Origin: Sphingomonas endolithica
GTDB lineage: Bacteria > Pseudomonadota > Alphaproteobacteria > Sphingomonadales > Sphingomonadaceae
NCBI RefSeq assembly: GCF_025231525.1
Contig: NZ_CP103057.1
Span: 2,552,501 to 2,616,500 of the forward strand
Reading direction: 5' to 3'
Length of the DNA: 64,000 nucleotides
Part shown: positions 1 to 8,590 of the stretch, piece by piece
How positions within the stretch are numbered: the stretch's first letter is position 1
How the letters are laid out: the number at the start of each line of letters is the position of its first letter
Made by a program: the position numbers and the translations under genes
The notes under the pieces: model-generated
Databases searched by the model: none
What the model was told of the DNA's origin: nothing
Seen by the model: only the letters and a program-made list of their open reading frames with translations

Positions 1-1
1 C

Positions 2-817
2 GGCGGCGTGATGGCGGCCGGGCAATTGTTCTGGTTCGTGCAAAGCCAGGCCGACGTGTTCATTGCCGGCCGATACTTTTCCGCGCACGATCTGGGCATC
101 TATACGACCAGCCTGTTCCTGACGCAGATCTTCGTCGCGAAGTTCGTGCCGCCGCTGAACGAAGTCGCGTTCTCGGCCTATGCGCGGATGCAGGACGACG
201 TGTCGGCAATGGGCCGGGCGTTCGTGAAGAGCGTCGGCATCATCATGGTCGCCTCTCTCCCCTTCTATGCCGGACTCGCCGCCACCGCCGAGCCGCTGGT
301 GCGCACGATGCTGGGTGACAAATGGATCGCGGCAGTGCCGATCGTCCGCCTGCTGGCGCTCGCCATGCCGTTCATGACGCTGCAGGTGCTGATCTCGCCA
401 GCCTGCGACGCGCGCGGGCGGCCGGGGATCGGGGTGCGCAACGGCGCGGTCGGTGCCGTCATCCTGGGCGCGGCGTTCCTCACTGGCGTGCGCTACGGGC
501 TGGACGGCCTCGCGCTCGCCTGGATCGCTGCCTATCCGATGTATCTCGCGATCAGCCTGTGGCGGTCGCTCGACGTGATCGGCACCAACGTGCAGGCGCT
601 GGCCGGCGTGATCGCGGCGCCCCTGCTGGCGGCCAGCGTCATGGGCGGCAGCGTCGTGCTGGTCGATCATGCGCTACCGATCATGGCCGCCCCGCCGCGG
701 CTGGCGATCCTCGTGCTGGTCGGCGCATTGGTCTATCTCGGCTGGCTGCTGCTTTTCGCGCGCGGACTGGTGCGCGACCTGCTGGCGATCGTGCGCAAGC
801 GCCCGCTGCCGGCCTGA
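2..817 (+). CDS. Polysaccharide (O-antigen/EPS) flippase of the MOP superfamily, 5'-truncated by the window edge
   Basis: The frame is open from the first bases, so the true start lies outside the window and only about 271 C-terminal residues are seen. They hold a run of hydrophobic helices with short basic loops, and a start that reads FWFVQSQADVFIAGRYFS, the kind of segment seen in Wzx-type lipopolysaccharide/exopolysaccharide flippases, where an acidic residue lies in the first conserved helices. The family moves lipid-linked oligosaccharides across the inner membrane. The gene ends 10 bp before the convergent CBS-domain gene. Neighbouring polysaccharide genes would be to the left. Family assignment is by overall pattern; substrate cannot be told. 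Confidence 0.8.
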   Translation, partial: GGVMAAGQLFWFVQSQADVFIAGRYFSAHDLGIYTTSLFLTQIFVAKFVPPLNEVAFSAYARMQDDVSAMGRAFVKSVGIIMVASLPFYAGLAATAEPLVRTMLGDKWIAAVPIVRLLALAMPFMTLQVLISPACDARGRPGIGVRNGAVGAVILGAAFLTGVRYGLDGLALAWIAAYPMYLAISLWRSLDVIGTNVQALAGVIAAPLLAASVMGGSVVLVDHALPIMAAPPRLAILVLVGALVYLGWLLLFARGLVRDLLAIVRKRPLPA

Positions 818-827
818 GCGTGAAGCG

Positions 828-1256
828 TCAGGCGGACTGGATATAGCTCCGCATCGCCTCGGCATCGGCCTCGATCCGGTCGATACGGTATTTGACCAGG
901 TCGCCGATCGAGACGATGCCGACCACGCGGCCGTCCTCGACCACCGGCAAATGCCGAATGCGCCGCCGGGTCATCAGCGATAACGCGCCGATCGCCGCCT
1001 CGCGCGGGGTTACGGTGATCGCCGGCGCGGTCATCACGTCGCCGACGCTGCGGTCCAAGGCATCGGGGCCATGCGTATCGAGGGCATGGATCACATCGCG
1101 TTCGGAAAAGACGCCGATCACGGTCTCACCCTCCATCACCGGCACCGCGCCGATGCGCTTCTGCGCGAGCAACGCCACCGCATCGCGCACGGTAAGCGCC
1201 GCGGTGACAGAGATGATGTCGCGGCCCTTGCCGCCGAGGATCGTCGCGATGGTCAT
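828..1256 (-). CDS. CBS domain-pair protein
   Basis: A 142-residue protein made of two CBS motifs (about residues 8-60 and 74-130) and little else. Visible CBS features are RIGAVPVMEGETVIGVFSER in the first and RIRHLPVVEDGRVVGIVS in the second, each ending in the usual (S)xxD(V/L) turn. Stand-alone CBS pairs bind adenine nucleotides and act as energy or redox sensors. I start it at the ATG ending at 1256, where the CBS fold begins; the frame stays open further upstream but that part overlaps the divergent small gene and reads as antisense. The 81-bp divergent gap to the next gene must hold both promoters. Confidence 0.88.
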   Translation of the reverse strand: MTIATILGGKGRDIISVTAALTVRDAVALLAQKRIGAVPVMEGETVIGVFSERDVIHALDTHGPDALDRSVGDVMTAPAITVTPREAAIGALSLMTRRRIRHLPVVEDGRVVGIVSIGDLVKYRIDRIEADAEAMRSYIQSA

Positions 1257-1337
1257 GATACTCTCCCTTGCCCGCCGCCCGTCGTTCCCCGAGTCTGCGG
1301 ATTGAGAAATCCACCTTATGGAGGCAAAGCGCAAGGC

Positions 1338-1625
1338 ATGACCGAACGCCCGCCTGGACTGGACGATCCCGATTATGCCGCGTTCGCCTGGCGGCGGTTC
1401 CGGCGCTTGCTGTGGTGGATGCTGCTGAGCAGCGTGATCGTCGCCGGCCTGTGCGTGGTGGGGCTGACGCATTTCTACGGCCCGATGGGGTGGATCGCCA
1501 CGCTGGCGGCAATCGGCGGCGTGGTCGGATCGATCATGATGGCCGCCGCACTCATGGGGCTGGTGTTCCTGAGCTCGGGCACTGGGCATGACGAAGCGGT
1601 CGACGATCGGGATCTGCGTGGGTGA
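1338..1625 (+). CDS. Small two-helix membrane protein, function unknown
   Basis: A 95-residue protein. It has a charged N-terminus with RRFRRLLWW, then two strongly hydrophobic segments at about residues 28-47 and 54-80, and an acidic tail. It looks like a sphingomonad-conserved inner-membrane protein, but I do not recognise a named domain. The start at 1338 is chosen because translation from there gives a clean topology; a GGAGG lies 13 nt upstream, slightly far for a ribosome site. It is divergent from the CBS gene and is followed by a paired inverted repeat. Its function is not inferable from the sequence. Confidence 0.7.
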   Translation: MTERPPGLDDPDYAAFAWRRFRRLLWWMLLSSVIVAGLCVVGLTHFYGPMGWIATLAAIGGVVGSIMMAAALMGLVFLSSGTGHDEAVDDRDLRG

Positions 1626-1660
1626 TGCGGTTGGGGAAGATGGCGCTAGCCATGTTCTTC

Positions 1661-1756
1661 CGTCTTCCCCGCGCAGGCGGGGATCCATCATCTCTGCCGC
1701 TGCTGTGTGAGGACAAGCGTCAGCCGGTATGGATTCCCGCCTACGCGGGAATGACG
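1661..1756. repeat. Paired inverted repeat, family A (TTCCCGC-GCAGG-CGGGAA type)
   Basis: Two arms of about 28 bp face each other (1661-1688 and 1729-1756). Each is itself a short hairpin (CCCCGCGCAGGCGGGG; CCCGCCTACGCGGG) with flanking GTC and GGATCCAT/ATGGATTCC, around a unique core of about 40 bp. The same arms recur at 26500-26594 and 58025-58119, with one lone arm at 54621-54648. It lies between the convergent ends of a plus-strand gene and a minus-strand gene, so it may form a bidirectional hairpin. It resembles REP/BIME-style extragenic elements. Confidence 0.85.
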
Positions 1757-1766
1757 AAGCCGCCTC

Positions 1767-3302
1767 CTAATCCTCGCGCGGTTCCTTGATGCGGTAGCGT
1801 AGCCTCGCCTCGCCATTGGCAGGAATGATCGTCGTCCAAAGCATCTTGCCATCGCGCTTGCCCAGCGTCGTACCGGCGCCCTTGATCGCAGCCCCGCGGC
1901 GGGCGGCGATCTTCGCTTCATAGGCGATCGGCCAGCGATTGGCGTTGGTCACTACCAGTTCGTACAGGCTGGTGCGCCCTTTGCTCTCCACTTCATCAAT
2001 CTCAGCCGACACTTGCGGCGTGGCGGCGAGCTTGAACTCGATATCCTCGCCGATCGCCTTGTCGTCGGTCGTGCTGTCGCCGACCAGGATCGGGCGCCCG
2101 CTGGCCTGCTCGAACACCGCCGCGCGCCCCGCCGGCAGCGGCAGCCCAAGCCCGTCGGCAACGCGGTTTTTCGCGCGCAGCGTCGGGACCGTCGCTTCGT
2201 TGCCGTCCTCGAAGATATCGCTGACATAGACCATGCCGAGCGGCACGGCCTGTTTCGACAACAAGGCGACCTGCTTCTGCGCCTTGGAAGCAACCGTGAC
2301 CACGTCCGGGATGCGATAGAGCTTGAAGTCGCCCAATTCCTCCTGCCGGGCGATGTGCGATCCGGTGACGACGATATCCATGTCGCGCTCCATCGGCGCG
2401 GGTGCCATCATCACAGGCGGGGGCGGCGGCGGCGGGGGTGGCGGAGCCGACGGCGGATCAAGGCCGCCATAATCGGGCATCGGCCAGCATTTCAGCGTCA
2501 GCCGCGCGGCGCCATACTTGCCGAAATTGCTCCAGTCGGCGGTGCGATTGGGCTTGCCGGCGACGACCTGCGTGCCCGCCGCGGCGAAGCTGGTCACGTC
2601 GCTGGAGGCGAGCGTGATCCAACCGAACAGGTCCGCCCCACGGCCGTCGGGGCGCATCTGCACCACATAATCGGCCTGCCAGTCGAACCCACCCGCCAGA
2701 TAGGACAGCGTCAGCGTCAGGCTCTTGGCCGTTGCCGAGTCGGTTTCGATCAACAAGGTCGGCTTGGGCGACAGCCCGCTCGGGACGCCATCATAGACCA
2801 ACGTCTGCGGCAGGCCGCTGCAGCGCAGATCCTCATAACCGCCGCCGGTCTGCAGCACCGCCGCGCCGTCGGCGCCGGAGCGGATGATCGCCTGCTCCTC
2901 GGTCACCCGCCCGGTCGCGGGATTGGTGCGCCGGATCATCACCCGGCGGCCGAGCGCGCGATCGTACAGGCTGCGCGGGGATAGCAGATCGGCATCGAGA
3001 TTCTTCTCGCGCACGTCTTGCGGCAGGCCGGCGACGATCGCGGTCTCGGCAAAGATGTTGCCCGCCACGCCCTCGAAGCGGATCGTCGCGCGGCCCGCCG
3101 GCAGCCGCACCGTCCGCGTCTCGGTGATCAGCGCGAACCCTTCGGGGTCGGCACGGTCGATCGCGGCCTCGGCCGGCCGGTTCGGCGCGCGATAGACGGT
3201 GACGGACACCGTGTCGGGTGCCGACGAAGTGACGACCGGCTGCGCGGCGGCCGGCGAGGCGAGCGCCAGCGTGGCGATCAGACAGAGAAGCAGCCGACGC
3301 AC
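1767..3302 (-). CDS. DUF4139-family secreted protein with polyproline hinge and VVTGS segment
   Basis: A 511-residue exported protein, second of a tandem DUF4139 pair. The GTG start at 3302 gives a clean signal peptide (VRRLLLCLIATLALASPAAAQ) and lies 10 bp after the stop of its partner; an ATG at 3356 in frame would overlap the partner and add basic residues before the signal. The body is beta-rich, as in DUF4139 proteins, with LSYLAGGFDWQADYVV corresponding to LSYLSGGLGWNADYVA in the partner. Between the halves (about residues 286-312) is a run of ten prolines, then DIVVTGSHIARQEE, a motif normally seen at the plug of sphingomonad TonB-dependent receptors. The function is unknown; the cell envelope is likely. 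Confidence 0.82.
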   Translation of the reverse strand: MRRLLLCLIATLALASPAAAQPVVTSSAPDTVSVTVYRAPNRPAEAAIDRADPEGFALITETRTVRLPAGRATIRFEGVAGNIFAETAIVAGLPQDVREKNLDADLLSPRSLYDRALGRRVMIRRTNPATGRVTEEQAIIRSGADGAAVLQTGGGYEDLRCSGLPQTLVYDGVPSGLSPKPTLLIETDSATAKSLTLTLSYLAGGFDWQADYVVQMRPDGRGADLFGWITLASSDVTSFAAAGTQVVAGKPNRTADWSNFGKYGAARLTLKCWPMPDYGGLDPPSAPPPPPPPPPPVMMAPAPMERDMDIVVTGSHIARQEELGDFKLYRIPDVVTVASKAQKQVALLSKQAVPLGMVYVSDIFEDGNEATVPTLRAKNRVADGLGLPLPAGRAAVFEQASGRPILVGDSTTDDKAIGEDIEFKLAATPQVSAEIDEVESKGRTSLYELVVTNANRWPIAYEAKIAARRGAAIKGAGTTLGKRDGKMLWTTIIPANGEARLRYRIKEPRED

Positions 3303-3312
3303 CGGGCGCCGC

Positions 3313-4716
3313 TCAGTAGCGCGTTTCGAACGTGGCGGTGACCACCGTCTCACCATTGGCGGGAACGCTCACCTGCCAGGCGACCTCGCTCGACGAACGC
3401 CGCGTGCTCGCCAGGCTCTCGGCGACGATGCGCGTATCCTCATTGGCGAAATCGAGCCCGGCCTGCAGCAGATCGACCGTCACCGGCGCGGGCCGGGCGT
3501 TGGTCAGCGTGTAGCTCATGCTGGTGCGCCAACGGTCCCGGCCGGCACGCTCGCGCAAGGTGACCACCGGCTTGACCTTGACGTCGAACGCCTCGCCGCT
3601 CTTGATCGCCAGCATCGATCCCATCGGCGTATGGCCGATCTGGTTCTCGCCGATGAATTGCGGCTGCCCCGCGGCGTCGCGCACATAGATGCGCACCGTG
3701 CCGGCGGGCAACGCATCGGCGAGGCCGCCGCTCCTGGACGACGAGAAGCTCAGCACCGTGGCGGCGCTCGCCGGATCGTTCACCGTGCCCAGCCAGTTGT
3801 TGCGATATTCGTATCCCTTGCGCGCGGGCACGCCGGCGACGTTCAGGAAGCTGACTTGCTTCTGCTGGTTGGCGGCGACGGTGGTGCGGTTCTTGAGCGG
3901 ATAGAGATAATAGTCGCCGAGCCGCGCGCGCTCGGCCGTCTCGGTCCCCGGATTGCTACCGGGGGCGAGGCCAGGGCTGTAGCCGCGCGTCTGCCCAGGG
4001 TTGCCGGCGACGAGCATTGTATCGGCGTTGACGAAGCTGACGCTGTCATCGTTGCGCAGCGTGATCCAGCCCTGCACATCGATCACGCCCTTCGCCTCGT
4101 CGAACAGCGCGACGTAGTCGGCATTCCAGCCGAGCCCGCCCGACAGATAGCTGAGCGTTACCGGCCGGGTGCCCGCGGCCTGGCTATCGAGCGTCACCGA
4201 CAGCGTCGGCCGCGCGCGCAGATTAGGCGGCAGCGAATCATACACCACGCGGACCGGCAGGCCATCGTCGCGCAGAACCTCGATCGTATTGCCGATCTGC
4301 AGCACGACGCCACCGTTGGAGGCGAGCACCTTGGCCTGCTGCCGCGTCTCCGCCCCCGTCGCCGGATTGGTGCGCACGATGGTGATCGTGCGGCCGACCG
4401 CTTTCTCGATCAGCGATTCCGGGCTGAGCAGGTCGTAATCGTAATTTTGCTCGACGATCTCGGTGCCGGCCGCGCTCAGCCGCACGGTAGCGGGGCGAAT
4501 GCTGCTCGACACATCGGGGAAGTCCTGCCGCGAGCGGCCGGCGGGCAGGTTCAGCTGCCGCGTATCCTGTATCAGCGCGATGTTGTTGGAATAGATCGTC
4601 AGCGCAACGTCACCCTGCGCACTACGGCCCGGCGCGGCCGCCTCGGGCGCCTGAGCCGTCGTTTGCGCCACCGCCATGCCCGGCGCGAGCGCGATCAATG
4701 CCAGCCAGATCCTCAT
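3313..4716 (-). CDS. DUF4139-family secreted protein
   Basis: A 467-residue protein with a short signal peptide (MRIWLALIALAPGMAVAQ), then a DUF4139-type body starting with GDVALTIYSNNIALIQDTR, the usual first strand of this family. It includes LSYLSGGLGWNADYVA near the middle and ends in GETVVTATFETRY. A GGGGGAG lies 8 nt before the ATG at 4716; a GTG directly upstream is also possible. It is first in a two-gene unit with the downstream paralog (10-bp gap to the preferred start). Members are found in many proteobacteria but have no assigned activity that I know of; export and beta-sandwich structure are the safe statements. Confidence 0.85.
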   Translation of the reverse strand: MRIWLALIALAPGMAVAQTTAQAPEAAAPGRSAQGDVALTIYSNNIALIQDTRQLNLPAGRSRQDFPDVSSSIRPATVRLSAAGTEIVEQNYDYDLLSPESLIEKAVGRTITIVRTNPATGAETRQQAKVLASNGGVVLQIGNTIEVLRDDGLPVRVVYDSLPPNLRARPTLSVTLDSQAAGTRPVTLSYLSGGLGWNADYVALFDEAKGVIDVQGWITLRNDDSVSFVNADTMLVAGNPGQTRGYSPGLAPGSNPGTETAERARLGDYYLYPLKNRTTVAANQQKQVSFLNVAGVPARKGYEYRNNWLGTVNDPASAATVLSFSSSRSGGLADALPAGTVRIYVRDAAGQPQFIGENQIGHTPMGSMLAIKSGEAFDVKVKPVVTLRERAGRDRWRTSMSYTLTNARPAPVTVDLLQAGLDFANEDTRIVAESLASTRRSSSEVAWQVSVPANGETVVTATFETRY

Positions 4717-4901
4717 CACGCCGCTCCCCCTGTTCTGGCGCCATGCTAGGGCTGCCTTGTGGGAGCTGCAATCCCCGGGCTTTAGTTGAGTGGAGCGGTC
4801 GCCGATCCTTCCCCGCGAAGCCGGCTAGGAGAGTAGAGAACGATCGCTTAGGTTTGTCTCGACACGAACGGATAGGGTTGGTGCTGCGTGTCGCGTCACC
4901 C

Positions 4902-5087
4902 ACCGTTCGTCCTGAGTAGCCCCTTCGACTGCCTGCAAGGGCAGGCGCTCAGGACAGGCATCGAGTAGCGCAAAGCGCGTATCGAGAGGGCGTATCGAAG
5001 GACATGCGATATCGCGCTCCAAAGTGCTTCGATACGAGCCCTCGATACGGCCTGCAGCCTACTCGGTCTCTACTCGGAAAGAACGGT
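4902..5087. repeat. Intergenic repeat, family D (GTTCGTCCTGAGTAG...TATCGAGAGGGCGTATCGA)
   Basis: The 470-bp gap between the DUF4139 pair and DUF4167 has no gene that I can support. It holds a repeat starting CGTTCGTCCTGAGTAGCC, with a core of GTATCGAGAGGGCGTATCGAAGGACA and an inverted far side (GTGCTTCGATACGAGCCCTCG...CTACTCGG). Related copies lie at 10718-10887 (same orientation) and 18268-18412 (reversed). The arms are imperfect inverted repeats, so the RNA could fold into a long stem. Confidence 0.85.
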
Positions 5088-5144
5088 CAGAGTAGAATAG
5101 CCGGCGTAACGTTGCATCGCCGAGGCCATGTTTTCACTCCCCGC

Positions 5145-5176
5145 AAAAACGGCCCCGAACCAAGGTCCGGGGCCGT
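5145..5176 (-). terminator. Rho-independent terminator of the DUF4167 gene
   Basis: Read on the minus strand this is ACGGCCCCG, a 10-nt loop, CGGGGCCGT and then TTTT. It begins about 10 nt after the stop of the DUF4167 gene, the classic position for an intrinsic terminator. Confidence 0.85.
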
Positions 5177-5186
5177 ATGCATGCCA

Positions 5187-6308
5187 TCAGGCAGGAGTGA
5201 CTTCGCTCGCTGGCGGGCGACCGCGGCGGCGGCGGGGTTTTTCCTCCGCGCCGTCAGGCGGTACGTCGCCGGCCACGTCGTTGGCGGGCGCGACATCCTT
5301 GACCGGCGTCACTGCCGAGATGTTGAGCGAGGGCGGCAGGCGGTCGGCCTCGATCGGAGCGGGCGCATCGTCCGGCTGCGTGTCGGCGACCGGCTCGCGG
5401 CGTGGGCGGCCGCGCCGGCGCGGCGCTTCCTGCGGCAGCGGTGTGTCCACCACCAGCGGCAGCTCGGCGACCGGCTCGACAGCGGCGCTCGGTGCCGCAT
5501 CCTGGCTGTCATCGTCGACCGCGCGCTCCGGCGCGCGGTTGCCGCGGCTGCCGCGATCTTCCCGAACGTAGCGATCGGGTGCCTGGTCGCCCGCATTGCT
5601 CGTACCGTTTGCCGCATTCTGCGGCGCATTGTTCTGACGGCGCGGGCGATCCTCGTCATATTGCGGACGCTCGGCGCGCTCGTTCGAGGGCCGGTCCTGA
5701 CGATCCTGGCGATCGTTCTGGTTGCCGCGATTGCCTTCGCTCTGGCGCTCGCCCTGATATTCCTGGCCGGCATTCTGCCCGTTCTGGCGCCCGTCCTGAC
5801 GGTTGCCGTCGCGGCGATTGCTATCCTGGCGCGGACCATCGGAACGGTTACCGTCCTGGCGGTTACCCTCCTGACGTCCACCCTCCTGGCGACCACCATC
5901 TTGCCGGTTGCCGTCTTGGCGGTTGTCCTGCCGGGTGCCTTCATTCTGGCGCGGCTGTTCGGCGCGGGCGACGGGTTCGCCCTCGTCGTCATAATCCTGC
6001 TCGTCGTCCTGGAAGGTGTTCGCGCCGCCGGGGGCCGGGGTGCGGTTTTCCTCGAAGCGCGAGCGCGTCTCGGCCAGCACGCGGAAATAGTGATCGGCGA
6101 ATTGCAGGTAATATTCGGTGTTCACGCGGTCGCCGGACATCTGCGAATCGCGCGCGAGCGCCTTGTATTTCTCGAGCAACTGGGCGGCATTGCCGCGCGA
6201 GCGATTGTCGATGCGGTTGCCGGTATCCTGGCGGCCCGAATTACCCTGCGGGCGCTGTTGCTGCCCGCCACGGCCGCGACGGCGGCCGGCCTGACGATTG
6301 TTGATCAA
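5187..6308 (-). CDS. DUF4167 domain protein with long Gln/Asn/Arg/Asp-rich tail
   Basis: A 373-residue protein. The N-terminal ~85 residues carry the conserved DUF4167 block (MINNRQAGRRRGRGGQQ, then AAQLLEKYKALARDSQMSGD and YYLQFADHYFRVLAE). The rest is low complexity: repeats of (R/N)RQDG and GGRQEG around residues 120-190, then an acidic/basic mix ending RRRRGRPPASEVTPA. The start is TTG at 6308; a stop lies three codons upstream and AGGGA sits 8 nt before it, so no ATG alternative exists. Basic ends and a disordered middle suggest nucleic-acid or phase-separation behaviour, which is inference. It is followed by a strong terminator. Confidence 0.88.
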   Translation of the reverse strand: MINNRQAGRRRGRGGQQQRPQGNSGRQDTGNRIDNRSRGNAAQLLEKYKALARDSQMSGDRVNTEYYLQFADHYFRVLAETRSRFEENRTPAPGGANTFQDDEQDYDDEGEPVARAEQPRQNEGTRQDNRQDGNRQDGGRQEGGRQEGNRQDGNRSDGPRQDSNRRDGNRQDGRQNGQNAGQEYQGERQSEGNRGNQNDRQDRQDRPSNERAERPQYDEDRPRRQNNAPQNAANGTSNAGDQAPDRYVREDRGSRGNRAPERAVDDDSQDAAPSAAVEPVAELPLVVDTPLPQEAPRRRGRPRREPVADTQPDDAPAPIEADRLPPSLNISAVTPVKDVAPANDVAGDVPPDGAEEKPRRRRGRPPASEVTPA

Positions 6309-6567
6309 GTGTCGTTATCCCTAGTCCGTGGTAACCAACCGTGCTCCGCAAGCGATATGGTGCAATGTTCCCCGGCCCATGCACACCACTCGAACGAGCG
6401 GTGAGACGGGCCTGCCACGGTCACCGGACGACAGCGACGGCATGACTAAAGGATTGGGCAACTACCCGTTTTCAGCGCGTTAAGAAGAAAACGTGGTGCC
6501 CCTGTACGCTTCCTAGCGACGGATGCGGCAATCGCCAAGCGGAATATTGTGCGGATTACGTGGCGCA

Positions 6568-7503
6568 TCAAGTGCCGATCAGCGCGCGGGGGTGCCCGGC
6601 GAGATCGCGGGCCAGCGCCACGGCGAAGCCCTGCGCCTCGAGCAGCGCGGTGACGGCGTCGGCCTGGGTCGATCCGATCTCGAGGATCGCCGCGCCGCCG
6701 GGAGCGAGCAGCGGGCGGAGTTGCGGGATGAGCGTGCGATAATCGTCGAGCCCGTCCGCCCCGGCATACAGCGCAGCCGATGGTTCATGCTCGGCGACGT
6801 CGCGGGGGAGCGGCTCGCTGGTGCCGATATACGGCGGGTTGGCAAGGATCAGGTCGAAGCGTCCGTCCACGCCCGCGGCCCAGTCCCCGCCCTGGAAATG
6901 CGCGCGATCGGCCATGCCCAATGCGGCGGCGTTGCGACGCGCATAACCCAGCGCTGGTGGCGAGGCGTCGATGCCCAGCCCTCGTGCCGCCGGCCATTCG
7001 GCCAGCGCGGCGAGCAGCAGCGTGCCCGGCCCGGTGCCGAGGTCAAGGATCGCGCCGGGCGCGCGCGATGCGAAATGCGCGATTGCGGTCTCGATCAGCG
7101 TCTCGCTATCGGGCCGCGGGATCAGCACGCCGGGGCCGACCTGCAGCTCGATCGTCCAGAAGGCGCGGCTCCCGGTGATATAGGCGATCGGCTCATGGCG
7201 CAGGCGGCGGGCAAGAAGCGCCGCGAATGCGGGCGGGGTCGGGGCGTCGAGCTGGTTGAGAAGGAGTTGCTCGCGCGAGACGCCGAGCGCGTGTGCCATC
7301 AGCAATTCGGCGTCGAGCCGCGGCGTGTCGCTGACGGCGGCGAGGCTGGCCGCGGCCTGGTTGAGGGCCGGTCTTATCTTGAGCCCCTTCCCTTCAGGGG
7401 AGGGGTTGGGGGTGGGGGAAGTCTCACCGAGAGCGTCCTTGCCGGACTGCCCCACCCCACCCCCTCCCCTGAAGGGAAGGGGCTTGTCGCCGGCCTCACT
7501 CAC
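6568..7503 (-). CDS. prmC: Peptide chain release factor N5-glutamine methyltransferase
   Basis: Methylates the glutamine of the GGQ motif of release factors using SAM. The 311 residues include the SAM motif [12 protein letters not shown] (about 150-161), the catalytic NPPYIG (about 219-224), [20 protein letters not shown] before it, and EIGSTQ near the end. It starts at GTG 7503, overlapping the prfA stop by 8 nt, so it is translationally coupled to its own substrate gene. Residues ~7-42 are encoded by a paired inverted repeat (7382-7484) and read [10 protein letters not shown] and [10 protein letters not shown], unlike any PrmC; the normal N-terminal domain resumes at [20 protein letters not shown]. 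The fold and active site are otherwise complete. Confidence 0.95.
   Translation of the reverse strand: MSEAGDKPLPFRGGGGVGQSGKDALGETSPTPNPSPEGKGLKIRPALNQAAASLAAVSDTPRLDAELLMAHALGVSREQLLLNQLDAPTPPAFAALLARRLRHEPIAYITGSRAFWTIELQVGPGVLIPRPDSETLIETAIAHFASRAPGAILDLGTGPGTLLLAALAEWPAARGLGIDASPPALGYARRNAAALGMADRAHFQGGDWAAGVDGRFDLILANPPYIGTSEPLPRDVAEHEPSAALYAGADGLDDYRTLIPQLRPLLAPGGAAILEIGSTQADAVTALLEAQGFAVALARDLAGHPRALIGT
7382..7484. repeat. Paired inverted repeat, family C (CCCTTCCCTTCAGGGGAGGGG), inside prmC
   Basis: Left arm AGCCCCTTCCCTTCAGGGGA and onwards (7382-7420); right arm is its near-perfect reverse complement (7450-7484). The spacer is about 30 bp. The element is in frame with prmC and contributes about 36 codons. 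In many bacteria this sequence type is an intergenic element; here it lies within the prfA-prmC coding junction. Confidence 0.9.
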
Positions 7504-8569
7504 TCAGCGTCGCCAGCCGCTCCGCTTCATCCTCGGCAATCAGTGCGCCGATCAGCTCGTCCATGTCGCCTTCCATGATCTCGGGCAGGCGATGCAGCGT
7601 CAGGTTGATGCGGTGATCCGTCACCCGCCCCTGCGGGAAATTATACGTCCGGATCCGCTCCGAACGATCGCCCGAGCCGACCATCGATTTCCGCGCCCCC
7701 GCCCGCTCGTTATGCAGCCGCTCGCGCTCCGCTTCATAGAGCCGCGTGCGTAGCACCTTCAGCGCTTTGGCCTTGTTCTTGTGCTGCGACTTTTCGTCCT
7801 GCTGGATCACCACCAGCCCGGAGGGAATATGCGTGATGCGCACCGCGCTGTCGGTGGTGTTGACCGACTGCCCGCCCGGCCCGGACGAGCGATACACGTC
7901 GATGCGCAGATCCTTGTCGTCGATCTTGACGTCGACTTCCTCCGCCTCGGGCAGCACCGCCACCGTCGCGGCGGACGTGTGGATGCGGCCCTGCGCCTCG
8001 GTCGCGGGCACGCGCTGCACGCGGTGCACGCCGGCCTCGAACTTCAGCCGCGCGAACACGCCCTGCCCGGTGACGCTGGCGACGATGTCCTTGTAGCCGC
8101 CCGCTTCCGATGCGCTGGCCGAGATCAGCTCGACCCGCCAGCCGCGGCGCTCGGCATAACGCTGGTACATGCGGAACAGGTCACCGGCGAAGAGTGCCGC
8201 CTCGTCGCCGCCCGTGCCGGGGCGGATCTCGAGCATCGCCGCACGCTCGTCGGCGGCATCGCGCGGCAGCAGCGACAGCGCCAGCGCACGATCGGCGGCC
8301 GAGAGCGCGGCCTGGTTGTCGAACAACTCTTCGCTCGCCATCTGGCGCAGTTCGTCATCGGCGTCGTGCGTCATATGCTGCAAGGAGACGCCCTCGGCGC
8401 GCAACCGCCGCACTTCGCCCGCAGCACGCGCGACGGGCTCCAGCTCGGCATATTCCTTGGACACGGCGACGAAGCGGTCGGACGGCAGCTCGCCGGTCGC
8501 CATCAGCGCCTGCAACTCGTCACGCCGCGCCTCGATCTGCGCGATCCGCTCGGGGGATATGGTCGTCAT
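7496..8569 (-). CDS. prfA: Peptide chain release factor 1
   Basis: Recognises UAA and UAG stop codons and triggers peptide release. The 357-residue length is typical. The codon-recognition tripeptide is in [20 protein letters not shown], and the catalytic loop [17 protein letters not shown] carries GGQ at about residue 232. The N-terminal helical domain and the C-terminal [15 protein letters not shown] are as in the family. The ATG at 8569 is the natural start. It is followed by prmC with an 8-nt overlap, so the modifier of this factor is made from the same message. Confidence 0.98.
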   Translation of the reverse strand: MTTISPERIAQIEARRDELQALMATGELPSDRFVAVSKEYAELEPVARAAGEVRRLRAEGVSLQHMTHDADDELRQMASEELFDNQAALSAADRALALSLLPRDAADERAAMLEIRPGTGGDEAALFAGDLFRMYQRYAERRGWRVELISASASEAGGYKDIVASVTGQGVFARLKFEAGVHRVQRVPATEAQGRIHTSAATVAVLPEAEEVDVKIDDKDLRIDVYRSSGPGGQSVNTTDSAVRITHIPSGLVVIQQDEKSQHKNKAKALKVLRTRLYEAERERLHNERAGARKSMVGSGDRSERIRTYNFPQGRVTDHRINLTLHRLPEIMEGDMDELIGALIAEDEAERLATLSE

Positions 8570-8590
8570 GCGCTAACGTCACCCATACGC

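Noticed and set aside
3199..4749. A 516-codon plus-strand open frame
   Set aside because: It is antisense to the first DUF4139 gene, rich in Arg/His/Gly as shadows of GC-rich genes are, and has no domain.
5740..5960. Short regularly spaced repeats resembling a small CRISPR array
   Set aside because: The period is that of codons for RQDG/GGRQEG in the DUF4167 tail; units vary, spacers are not unique, and no cas genes are near.
5004..6404. A hydrophobic plus-strand frame over the DUF4167 gene that looks like a multi-helix membrane protein
   Set aside because: The runs of Val/Ile/Leu/Ala are the complement of the RQDG/NRQ repeats of DUF4167; there is no ribosome site, and the terminator on the other strand fits DUF4167.
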